A model generated the notes under the pieces. That model was given only the letters and a program-made list of their open reading frames with translations. It did not search any database and was not told the DNA's origin. Below are positions 9,299 to 20,499 of a stretch of 64,000 nucleotides of DNA, piece after piece; position 1 is the stretch's first letter; every line of letters starts with the position of its first letter. The position numbers and the translations under genes were made by a program. The DNA is from Gnetum montanum (Eukaryota; Streptophyta; Gnetopsida; Gnetales; Gnetaceae): positions 411,523 through 475,522 of the forward strand of contig MNCI01020717.1 in assembly GCA_015680685.1 (NCBI GenBank). Direction: 5' to 3'.

Positions 9299-12059
9299 GT
9301 GGCCCCGAAATATGGACAATAGAAGATTCCTACCCAAGGTGGAAGCAAATGAGCTTGGAAAGGTGGAAGAAAAAGACCTACCAAACAACATGTAGAACAG
9401 GAGGAGAAATCATTTAGCATCCATCAAGACAAACCTCCTACCGAACGGTCCAGGTAGACAGAAGGAGGAGCTGTTGCAGCGCTTGAATCAGGATAGCAAA
9501 GATTGCGTTCAGGCTATCCATGAGAAGTTCACATTTGCTGCAGTGATTGTGGAGTTGAACTTTGAATCATTTGCTGAGTTTGCTCTTAAGGTCATTAGGG
9601 ATCATCTCAAAGGATCCCCATTACGGCCTACCCTCTCTGAAAGTGGTGCTTGGTACCTAGGAGAAACATACCAGTTTTGGCACAATAGGGAGCAAGGCAC
9701 CACTATTAATATTTGTGGTCTGACAGTTGACTTCTCTATGTAGGCAATTTTATAAGTGTTAAATATTCTGAATACAGGGCCCTAGGTTGCTCGGTTATCC
9801 ACCTGTTTAGACCTTCATGTGTGGAAGGATTGGTTGGAAAAGGCCTATGGTAGGAATAAAGCATTTGGTGAATTGACAACAAAAGAGAGAGTTTATTTTA
9901 AAATTGGGACATATCACATCTTCCCCACAAAAGGCTTGAAAAGAATATCCACGTATGCAGCTAGAGAATGTGTAGTGTTGATGGGAAAGGTTAACGCTAA
10001 CCTACCCCATCTATATTTGATGGAGATGCTGAGGTGGTTCGAAGAATGGAAGACAGGGAAGATGGCGTTGCCTTTTCCTTGTCTTATTAGAAAACTTTGT
10101 CGACGTGCTGGAATTTGGGGATACACCAACGACATCCTCCGAAAAGCCCAAATTTCTTCATATGCTGAATTGTTGAAGGCTCCAGCTCCAAGAAAAAGCA
10201 TTGGTGAGGAGCTGAGACTAGAACAAGAAGAACAAGAAGAAGAATAGATGGCTCGACCCAGTCAACTCCCAACCATAGGTCCCAGCCAACAACAAGAAGT
10301 AGGGCCTAGCACTAGCCAAGATCAGTCGTCACCGTCGCAAGACTACAGACCGTCGATGGGCCATCTTAGGGCCATCGTTGAGATGGTCAGTTGGGGAAGT
10401 GATGATGACGGAAACCTCTTCTGCGTCATCAATGATGCTAACTAGCCTACTATTTCATTAGATTGCACAAGGGGCGAAGTATCCATTCAAAAAGGAGGAG
10501 GGGAAAGTAGATGGTCGCAACAGATCTTAGGAAATGTGACATCTTTTTAGGTGCAGTTAGAGACTGGTGAAGGGGCCACTGTAGTGGTAATGCAACACCA
10601 GAATGCCACGAGAGCTGTAGAAGTGGGCGTAGATCACATCAAAGAATCCTTCAACGTACTTGTTGTGCCATCAGCTGATCTCTTAAGAGCATGGGATGCT
10701 CAAACTCTAGCCAGAACCTCAATGACTCTTGCGGAACATGAGGATGTGCTTGATAGATTGCTTTAAATAGGGAAAGTAATGACGTCCCTGTTTCACGTCC
10801 CTCAGGATGTAATAGCAATTTAATCTAACCTCATTTCCACAAAGGGGAAGTTGGTATTATCTGAAGTAAGGGTTGAGCATGCTAAAGCTGAAGTGTAGAG
10901 ACTATAAGAGTAGCTCATGGCCTTACAAGCAGCACAGCGGGATCCTCTGCAATTTGTTCCCGCAAACTAGCTAGAAAATTTTAGAACCAAGAAACTAACA
11001 AAGCTAATTGCAGAGAATAATAAGGTGGTGGATGAAAATGAGAAGGTTTTTTGGGATGTCTCTGCATCACAGGCGCAAACCCATGCGCATCTTAAGGCAC
11101 TCAAGGCCTTGCAAGAAGAAAATAAGCAGCTGGTTGCAGAGAATATTTGGTTGACCACTGTAGAAAAGCAAAAGAATGTTCTCGATGAACAATTTCATCA
11201 ATTACGAGAAAAATTCATCTGGGTCAACTAAGATGTGAGCCATTTAGCTAGAGAAAATTGAATCCTCTCGATGGAGGAGGTACATGCAATTTTTCAAAAA
11301 TCAGCCATTGAGATAAGCGCGTGGAAAAATGAGGCTAAATGACATGAGAAGCTGAAGGAGCACTTCCGTGATTAGGTGGGGATGTATAAATAGATCCTTG
11401 AAAAGGAGATCCATATGGACAAGGCCCAAATCAACACTATCAGTTCTCAACACACTGATTAGAGGGCCATATTGGACACATATGCCTTCGCCCACCAAGC
11501 GGAAGTTAAGAACTGGGACCTGTAGATCCAAGACTTGACAGAGTACATGGAGTTGGAAAACCTTAGATATGCCAACCTTGCCATGTTAATAGTAGGGTGC
11601 CCGAGGTTAGAGCTTGAGCAGCAGGTAGCTTCCACCCACATCAAATACAAAGCAGAATTTGCAGAGCGTAGGAAACTGGTTGAGAAACTGGATGTTGCAA
11701 ATTCTAAACTTGAGGTGGTAAAAGAAAGCTACCAGGGATAGAAAGACATTGCAATTGACTTGGCTTGATGGCTAACAGACCTTCATGAATACAAAGATAA
11801 AGCTAGAGCCTATGAGAAGGAACAATGGGTGTTCGCGGCATGGTATGTCAAAGCTAACTAGATGTTCCTGCAACTACCCTGTCCATGGAAAGTGCTGATT
11901 CCGTCAAACATTGGAACATTAGCATGGATGACACAAGACCCTCGAACTAAAGAGGAGAAGCTCCAGGCCATACTTCAATGCCATTAGCCCTCAAAGCCTG
12001 GAGCACAAGACAAAGGAAAGGCACCAATGGAGGAGCCACCGCCACCAGGAACTACATGA
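9299..12059 (+). pseudogene. A1 ORF2 pseudogene: plant-transposon-protein-like domain plus long coiled coil (about 920 codons)
   Basis: The start lines up with ATGGCCCCGAAA in A2 and A3; here it is GTG at 9299. After one frameshift before 9474, a single frame runs to TGA 12057-12059 interrupted only by about two dozen stops, mostly TAG. The N terminus is basic and Gln-rich. About residues 55-300 resemble the 'putative plant transposon protein' domain (PF20167 as I recall it): YLGETYQFW, an ICGLTVDFSMQAI segment, VWKDWLEKAYG, KERVYFKIGTYHIFPTKG, then the hallmark FPCLIRKLCRRAG. A Gln/Ser/Pro linker and an acidic patch follow, then about 450 residues rich in heptad-like Leu, Lys and Glu, ending in GKAPMEEPPPPGTT. 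Position before the 3' LTR is that of env-like ORFs in Athila/Calypso elements. I see no transmembrane segment. Function unknown; a nucleic-acid-binding or structural role is possible. Confidence 0.85.
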
Positions 12060-12209
12060 GTTCCAAATTTTTGTAGTTGTAGTATATTTTGTGTGTTGTG
12101 TTTTCTTCCCACACTGCAACATCATTTCTTTTTCCATCAATAATCCCATACCTATCCATTGTGTAATCACTGTAACTCAAGGACGAGTTTTTATTCAGTC
12201 ATGGGGGTA
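12060..12209 (+). other. A1 3' untranslated stretch and polypurine tract
   Basis: The stretch between the ORF2 stop and the LTR ends with AGTCATGGGGGTA (12197-12209), the polypurine tract priming plus-strand DNA, directly followed by the LTR TGATG. The flanking GAGTTTT.ATTCAGTC is conserved in A2, A3 and B2. Confidence 0.85.
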
Positions 12210-13050
12210 TGATGGGACACGATATTGCATGGGCCATGATATCGTGTACGCGATATCGCATCCGCCGCAATATCATGTACGCTATATCGCGTCTTCCCCT
12301 GCAATATCATGTACATAATATCGTAATCCACCGCAATGTCTATAAATAAGAAGCGACTCTCCCTTGTTCATCATCAATAGATTAGATTGTAGCTAAACTC
12401 TGGCATTTTGATCCCTCTAGAGAGATTATTTTTCAGTGTCTGCGTGTAGCGTGGTGAATGTAATTGTACGGCATCCTTTATTCGAGTGTGACATACTTGG
12501 ACATGCACATGATTGGCAATAAAGATCGAGATTACTTCATCATTGCAGCATTCACTTTGTTATTTACTACTTTCCTAATTAGTCTCTCTCACCCTTATCT
12601 CCTAGAAACATAGAATGAGTACGACTTGATTACAAGCATTTAAGTGTGACTACTTGGTAACCCAGTGGTGTACCTAGGATCTGTGCTTGGTAATCCTAGT
12701 GGTAGTCATGCATGAAGTTCAAGATGTGTATGGATGATCAAGGAATGGATGCTCATCACACTTAGGCTAGATTAGATTCCCTTACCCTTTTCCTCCTAGC
12801 TTAGCTTAGTTAATATTACTTTCCACTACCTTTAGGAGTAGTGTTAGATTAGGAACACATCATACACCTCACTCTAGGCTAAACCATACGTGACAAATAT
12901 AATACTAGCCTAGGTGGGAAGATAGCGAACTACGACCTAAGGATAACTATCTAGGTGCCACAACTAGTCCGTCTGCGGAGTTCGATCGGATCATGTGTGA
13001 AAATGCTCATATTTGTATGGTTGAGTGTAGGGGTATCTCGCCACTCATCA
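12210..13050 (+). repeat. A1 3' LTR
   Basis: This 841-bp LTR matches 4286-5141 across its length, with TATAAATA at 12341-12348, AATAAA at 12518-12523 and the same ends. About half the U3 palindromes carry C-to-T or G-to-A changes (GATATTGC, CAATATCATG), as expected of methylated CpG decay. It is followed by the target-site duplication CTCAT. Confidence 0.94.
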
Positions 13051-13130
13051 CTCATAAAGCCAATTACAAGTAACTCCTTTACTTGGCTTTTCAATTTTGT
13101 TATTTGATTTGGTGCCAATATTCCCTTCTG
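13051..13130 (-). pseudogene. Chromovirus-like reverse transcriptase, N-terminal fragment
   Basis: On the - strand this short piece encodes an N-terminal reverse-transcriptase segment (KLKSQVKELL followed by a GFM end) that runs in frame into the fragment at 3626-4285 when A1 and one CTCAT copy are ignored. It fixes both the insertion point and the orientation of the disrupted element. Homology fades beyond about 13130, so protease and gag are not visible next to it. Confidence 0.8.
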
Positions 13131-15650
13131 TACAAAACCTAATCTTTTTATAAATAAAATTAGTTTAATGCTCTAATGCATATGTTAAAATTACAATAAT
13201 CAAGATATTTTTAAAAAAGAAAAATAATTTAGATGAAGAATATAATAAATTACCATCAAGGCATTAGGCTCTTGAAAAATAGAAATATTTAATCAAAGCT
13301 ACATTAAATAGTAATGCTACTCAAATAAAGTAATGTAACAAAGTTAGAGCTTCACCAAAGACATGCAAGTAAAAAATTAAAACTTTGGATCAAAAAGCAT
13401 TACATAGTATAAAATTACTAGCTGAAAATTATAGCTTCAGAAAATACAACAAACTATCAACTTAAGTTAAGTCCTAGAAAAATGCATAACAATAAATCTA
13501 AGCATCAACTTCTCCATCAATCTTATCATCCTTACAACTAATTTTTAGGATTTTGAGGATAAAACCCTTGATAAAAATCCTAGTATCCTATTAATTTTGA
13601 TGAAAATAATTAAAAATTATGGTATTACAACACAAACCATGGTCTTCAAACTATAATCTAACAATGGGTTTTGGACATTAAAAATAGTAAAAAATTAAAT
13701 TCTAATAATTATATGAGGGAGCCATGAATGCACTATGAGTCATGATATGATAAAATAGTCAAAAATTTGAAATTGAGAATACCATAGGTCATGGTGAAAA
13801 AATCATTTTTTGGGTTAGTTTTGAAATCCCATATATCCCTCATTATTTGGATTTTTAAGGTGATCTTAGGGTTTTTGAAAAGTAATAAATAGATAAAATT
13901 CAATGCTAGATTACTCTCATTATCATAACCTCACCTTGTTTATGACCAACCTGCAAGTTATATCTATGGAGGAATAGTTCAAAGTCAAAGAGACATCAAG
14001 ATAAGAAAAATAGGTAAGCCTCAATCCCAAATAAATTCCACACTTATAACTATCACACATAAGTGAAATTTCAAATTCACAAATTAACTTCCAACATATG
14101 TTAGTGTAGAATTTTAAGAATTTAGTGCAATTCAAATCAAAATAACATTAAAGGAAATTAAGAGAATAAGGGAGATATCAGCCAATTTGTGATACAACCT
14201 TGTTTTTACAATGTAGTAGCCTCAATAATCCATTGTGAACTCCAATGGGTAAAAAACCACCATAAAACTAAACTACCTCTTACAAGTTTGAAGGGAGAAT
14301 TATTCAAATTTCAAGAGGACTAGGAATAGTAGAGGAATATGAATCATTACCCTTTTCCTAACACTAATGGATCTCTTGTATACAAGAGATGTGAGAGAAA
14401 TTACTATTGAGTTAGTAAGCAAAGATAAGTACAACATAAAATATATAGTGATATAGTTGGATATTGCCACTTGTAATCTGTATTGCTATAGTATAAATTA
14501 GCATTGCCAAAGACATCCATGAAATCAATTCCCTTCCAAAATTCATACTAATCCCATCATTAAGCCTTACTAGAGTGATAGAAATTGATATCCTTGCTAG
14601 AATTGGAAATTCATCCATCCTAATTAACATTAATTGATTAATGTTTGTTGAGTTCATTTTCTTTGCCTCAAATTGGAACATCGATAAGGATCAATAAGCC
14701 ATATGGATATATTTTCACTTATTGATTAATACAACTGAATCGATAAAGATTGATTTCCTTTTCTTCTTTATCACTGCCTATCATGAATTGATATGGATTA
14801 ATATCTAAGTTCACCTTTTTTCATATTATTGATATTCATCAATGAATCAATTTCTATTAATTTTAAAATTCTTCATTATTGTGTAATTTCCTAGCATGGA
14901 AACTCATAAAATTTGAACTCAAATTCTCAATAGTGGTGTATTGTATGGTAGTAATTCAATTAGTGTCTAGAGATAGAGTAAGATAATAAAAAATATAAAT
15001 ATAAAGTAATTTTAATAAAATTTTATGTATATTTTTGAGTGCTTAGATAGCCCCAAACTAGCCTTTAGTTAGTGCCAAGAAGGTGGAATATGAATTAAAA
15101 CAACTATTATTTGATAAGAGAAATTCCATGAATAAAATTATGATTTTTAAATAAAATCAACACATATCCTCTAAATATAGCTATATAGTCACTTCAAAAA
15201 GGAACAAACAACAAAAATAAAATTATTCCATCCCCTAAAGCCAAAGCCAAATCACTATAACACAGCAATGTTTAGATGCTTTTTAAAAGCAACCAAATGA
15301 AATAGTTAACTATTCATCATTATCTTAGAGAGAATTATCATAATAACCAAAGGAGAAATAAAAAAAATTTAACATCAAATCCATAATATTATAATAATCA
15401 AAATGTCTTTGCATCACATTCTAACATTAAGGGCAAGTCTCATAACATGATACTAGCATCCAATCTTCTACAAAAGAAAATGTTCATGTTTTTCAAAAAC
15501 ATATTAATCTTTCAAATTAATCCAAAACATATAATAAGAAATAATTAATTAACCAATGAAATGCTAAACTAGCATCATACATGTTAACAAAAATTATTAA
15601 TTCAACATGCAAAAAGATTTTTAATCTCAAATATGACTAAGCTTCAATAC
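13131..15650. other. Unassigned A+T-rich DNA
   Basis: No persuasive frame or terminus. From about 14580 to 14880 there is an excess of ATTGATT/AATCAAT words (ATTGATATGGATTAATAT and similar), again reminiscent of word arrays in U3 regions. A similar zone lies at 18110-18560. Confidence 0.3.
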
Positions 15651-15652
15651 TA

Positions 15653-16179
15653 CTCTTTATTTCCATGCTTTCTTCCTCTTTGAACTGAGAGGGTTTACTA
15701 TTGTTCTTATTTTCATTGATTGAAGGCCTCATCTACTTCTCTAAGGTAGTCATTTTTCCCTCTAAGTTATATAGCATGGTTGTGATCTTTTTTAGTGTTA
15801 AAAGGATGGCTTGATAGCCAATTTGTATATCCCTAATTTTCTATCTCATTATATCTTCAAACTTATTTCCTATTTTTGCTACAATTGATCCCATATTTGA
15901 ATATTACCTTATAAAAAATCCAACTTGGATGTAGATCTTCAAAGATCTACCTAGGTGGTCCTTCTTAAGCACCACTAAAGAGGCCTTTTTTCCAATGGTT
16001 GGCTCTAGAATCCCAACCCTTCTTATAATAACAAAAATGAAAAATGAAAAACATAACCTTAATAGCTTATAATCCTTATTGTATACCATGCACCAAATTA
16101 GAAGGGAAGAAAAATTTAATTCATTACCATACTTCAATGTGAGTAAATGTCTAGATGTTGTAATTACCATTTGGATCAT
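15653..16179 (-). pseudogene. Possible gag N-terminal coiled-coil pseudogene
   Basis: A 91-codon open frame (16179 down to 15904) continues in the same frame past one TAA and two TAG to about 15653. It contains RRVGILEPTIGKK, then a helical stretch (VAKIGNKFEDIM, QAILLTLKKITTMLYNLEGK, MTTLEK) and a Lys/Glu/Ser-rich end. Short N-terminal coiled coils of this kind occur in plant Ty3/gypsy Gag proteins. It lies upstream of, and on the same strand as, the chromovirus reverse transcriptase, so it could be the same element's gag. Family assignment is an inference. Confidence 0.35.
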
Positions 16180-16438
16180 AATGCGGTTTTCATATTATAA
16201 ATTCATGACCTTAATTCTTTGAGGTTATATCATTGAGTTATTAACATTCACTAATAGATTTGTGAAACAAGGCATACTTCTCCTTAGTATTGGCCTTCAA
16301 CTTCAAGATGTCATCACCCTTATTTAGCAATCTAAATTACTACCTTAACTACTTTAAACTTTGGAGATGAAATAATGCTTCCAAGGCTCCATTTTGGTAA
16401 GGTGGGGTTTTAGGTTATAGTAGAACTCAAAAACCTCT

Positions 16439-17456
16439 TGATGAATCATCAGTTGGTTGAGATATCATAGATTCTATGTCATAGATGCTACATCGCATTT
16501 GCATTGTAGCATACTTGTCAATGCATCTCAGTTAGATGCTACATCCTAGATGCTACATTGCATAGCTTTTAGAAAAAAAGAAAAAAAAATTCAAATTTTG
16601 GTCCACTACAATATCACATATCAAATATTGTAGCGCATGCTACGTCATCATATATCTGATATCATGGGATGTGTGCCTACCTATAAATACAACACTTGGG
16701 GGCACATGGATCTGTAAAAATTTTCATTCCATTCCTAGGTAGATTCTTGTAGTTTCATTTTGTAGTTTTAGCAATAGAGAGTGAATGCCCATAGTGTGGT
16801 GCTGAGCAATTATATGGAATCTTTATTCAAGTGAAGTGCACTTGGGCACAGTTCATGTCTAGAAATAAAGATTGAAATTTCTTTCCATCATCACAACATC
16901 CACTTAGTTTTACTATTTTACTTAGCATAGTTTTTACTATTTTCTTAGTTTAATAATTTACATTTCCAAGTACTTTACTTTCTTGTTCATTAGTAAAGTA
17001 GAATAAGTACAATTGGTTTTGAGTGTTTAAGTTACTCATTTGGTAATCCCAGTAGTGTTATAGCTTGGTTTTCCCAGTAGCATAATGCTTGGTAATCTAG
17101 TCATGGTTACATGAGCCCAAGATGTGTATGGTAACCCAGGATCAGATTCTCATCACTCTAAGCTAGAGTAGATTTACCTTACTATCATTACTTAGACTTA
17201 GGACCAAATTTTATTCTTAATTATGTTTATTACTAAGAGTAATCAAGGCTTAACAACATCAATTATCATATGCCTCACTTTGGACTAAACCATATGTGAC
17301 AAAAGTACCACTATTCTAAGTGGGAAGACAATGTCTTGTGATCAATGCTTAACAATCTAGATGCCACAACTAGTCCTATCCATAGAATTCGGCTAGATTA
17401 CATGTGAATGCTTGTGATTTGTATGGTTGGGCATAGGGGGTACTTGCTGCTCATCA
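16439..17456 (+). repeat. Solo LTR C with perfect target-site duplication
   Basis: The 1018-bp LTR starts TGATGAATC and ends GCTCATCA, with CCTCT at both 16434-16438 and 17457-17461. No internal sequence is present, so it is a solo LTR left by recombination between two LTRs. Its R and U5 match family A (TATAAATA at 16682, AATAAAGATT, the repeated GCTTGGTAATCCCAGTAG words, the end block near 17360-17456). Its 243-base U3 instead uses ATGCTACATC/GATGTAGCAT-type words such as GATGCTACATCGC and TAGATGCTACAT. Confidence 0.92.
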
Positions 17457-20400
17457 CCTCTTCATGGTAAAATCTCTTAATTGGGGGCTTGATGAAAATC
17501 TCATCCTAATGCTTTAATATGTTATCTAAACCTTGGATCCATGGATTTGAATCATTCCATAAATTCAACCTCTATGTGGTACTATCCATTTTTTAAACTC
17601 TCAATCCAAACTTATTGGGTAGACAATAGAAGGAGATCAAACAAGGAAAATTTATTAATAATTTCTTTCAAATAGAAATTCACTTTGACCTTTTTTTGCA
17701 CTACAATAAAGGATTTATCCATTTTAAACTTTCTATGTTATAGAAACTCATTGCAATAGCAACAAGGATTATAATGCTAACCCAAAAGTAACAAATAACT
17801 TAACTATTTTCAAACAAAATAATGCTTACCTAGATATCAAAATATAATCTAATTCTATTAACATGCTAGCTTCTCTTGGCCCTACTTCTAGGCCTATTTA
17901 GGAACTTTCACAATACATAAACTTGTTCTCCTTAAGGCATAAGAAATTGGGATATGCATTGCTTCTAAAATAGAAAAATGGTTACAGATCATCACTATCT
18001 TTGTGGGCATTCTATTTGGCCTTCACTCATACTCTTCTCATTTTTTATTATCTTTCTTCTTGGCCTTTGTCTTACACTTTTTTTTTCAAATTTTAATATA
18101 TCACCTACGATTGCTAGATCAATGCTAATTGATTAGAATTGTCAATTTACAACGTCCCAATGATAACAATCAATTACTTAGAAAATTATTTATGCATATT
18201 GATTTAAATCACTAACATAATGAGGATCTTGGGTTTATTTTTCACTTATCACTAGTTGTCAATCTAAATGATAAGCATTGATATCATTCTATATTTTTTA
18301 TTGATTACTATAAAAATTGAAATATGTTCAATAAAATATTCATTTCTTTTACCAAATTTATTGATTAACCTAAATGTGCATAATGTTTAGCAATACATTT
18401 TCAAGCCCTAAGGACTTTAACTTATGAAATATTAATGAATCACACACTTAGCAAGGTTAATTAATATTTTATCAATAATTACTACTCCAAGAATTTAATA
18501 TTGATATAGTAATAATTTTTATTGCATTTTGTTATTGATTGCGATGAAAATTGATATTACTATTATTATCATTTCTTTTACTAAATTAACTACTTAAGAA
18601 TTTATTATTTTTTATTACTTAGTCCACCATTCATATCTTATTCATTTAATTCATTACTTATGGAGACTATGTTTAAGAAAGTAGGTAGGAGTTCATATAC
18701 AACTCAGTTAAAAAGGTCCATAACTAGGTTTCTTTTGGATCAAAACCTTTTCTCACAAGGGCTATTTCATTCATTGGAGGGATGTCTTACAATCTTAAGG
18801 CTTTTACACCTTTCCTATGTTTTAGGGATTTGAGATGCATTTCTTCCAAGAAAATCATTCTCTAACTTAATCTTGGATTAGCTTCCTTATTGGTTATACC
18901 CTACTTTCTCTTATTTTTTTCCTAGTTAGTTACCCCCTCCTAATTATTCTAGGTGACACTCATGAGCTAGGTTAATTAGATTAGAAATTTATTATTTATT
19001 AAGAGCTAGAATTAGCCATGAGAGTAAACCAATGGCATATTTTCCAAGGATTTGATATACTATCCTACTATAAATTTGAATAAGTGAGCTTTGAACAATC
19101 AAGAACTAGTATTTGTAATATATTTACCATAGTAGGAATCTTAACTACTAACACCTATGGAAGGAATATAGGGAAGACACATGGAGGTTTAGAGATATTT
19201 AGACACATGGAGGTTATTGATGATGAAATATAATGAACAATATTAAGGTGTAAGTTAAAGGTTTTTTAGATAAGAACATTTTTTTATTTTTTTATTATAT
19301 TAATAAAAATAAAAAACATGCTAGAATACTTAAGGGCATGGTAAAGAAAAGGAAAGAATAAAAATAACTCATAATCACTTAGCTAATTACCAAGATTTCT
19401 TTGGTTAAGGGTGTAAAGATATGAGGTAACGTAGATGGTCATAAGGTCATAAGATTTTTCATGTCGTTTACTTACCTAGTCTAGTCAATTCCTTTCTTAA
19501 TCAATGTTATACCCTAGCATCCTTAGTAGCTACATCTTTGAAACTTCAGTTTACTTAAACAATAGTTTTTCCACATGTAATATCTCTACTTACAAAATGG
19601 GATTTCTATAGGATGCATAATTTTAAGTAAGATTATGGTACTACCCCAACTATAAGGTTCTTATGGGAGTTAGAATCTTCTTCTAATTGAAGATGCTTAT
19701 GGAATAAATTTTTTTTTTGGATTACTTATTCCCATCATAAGATTCTTGTGAGAGTCTTTTTTGATTTAGGCTTCTTACATGGGTGTTGGTTTATCTATCA
19801 ACTATTATAAATTGGAAGCATAATCTACATCTAGATGCTAGTTTCAACATAACAAACCTTTTTTTGTCATATTGACTAACCTAAGTAACCATCAATCTTA
19901 ATGAATTATGAACATACTCCTAAATAATTTACCCATGTAACTATAGAAGTCTTTTTAGCCAAGAAGGTAGGAGTCTTTTTTTAGAAGAGTTAGAACAGAG
20001 TTATGCCCAACAAATAGTAGCTTAATTTATTTTATTATCTTCATTTATAAATTTATTATCCTAGGGATCATTTTGATGTGGATTTTTGATTTCAACCTAT
20101 TTATCTCAAGACAAGAGAAGTTTTCCTTCTTCCTTACATTCCAAACATGATGCTAATAAATTCTTTTTAGTCCTAACAACAAATTTTTCTCTTACCGTAT
20201 ATAATTTTAAAGGTGAAAGTTGTATACTATTGATCTTATTCCAATTATTTTTACATTATTTAATAAGATATCTAATTATCCAAATTAATGTTACTTTATA
20301 TTATCTCTAATTTCAATTGAACATTATTATAATTTATTTCTTCAGTTGGGTAATATTAATTTATTTTCTCTTGGTTCATCTATTTGATGTTGATAATAGT

Positions 20401-20490
20401 GCCTAAGTCTTTGACCATTAATTAGTAATAAGTTAGATGTATCCTCTAAAGGTGAAATTAGGATGCTTTCATTTAAATAGAATTGTAATA
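17457..20490. other. Unassigned A+T-rich DNA downstream of the Athila-like pol
   Basis: No frame, LTR end or known RNA is visible. ATTGATT-type words are enriched at 18110-18560. If the pol pseudogene to the right is intact in order, this should include the 3' untranslated part and LTR of that element, but I cannot define the boundaries. Confidence 0.3.
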
Positions 20491-20499
20491 CTAAGTATA

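Larger units (their letters stand above)
4286..13050 (+). mobile_element. Element A1: complete non-autonomous LTR retrotransposon (gag + ORF2, no pol)
   Basis: Two same-orientation LTRs (4286-5141 and 12210-13050) enclose a tRNA-Asp-type primer-binding site, a gag pseudogene, a 2 kb spacer with an internal promoter-like duplication, ORF2 and a polypurine tract. The flanking 5-mers are identical: CTCAT at 4281-4285 and at 13051-13055, so this is one original insertion. No protease, reverse transcriptase, RNase H or integrase motif occurs between the LTRs. The total of 8765 bp has no obvious missing piece relative to the other copies, so lack of pol looks like a family property rather than damage. 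Mobility would need enzymes from another element, probably an Athila-like one judging by primer-binding site and Gag. Confidence 0.92.
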
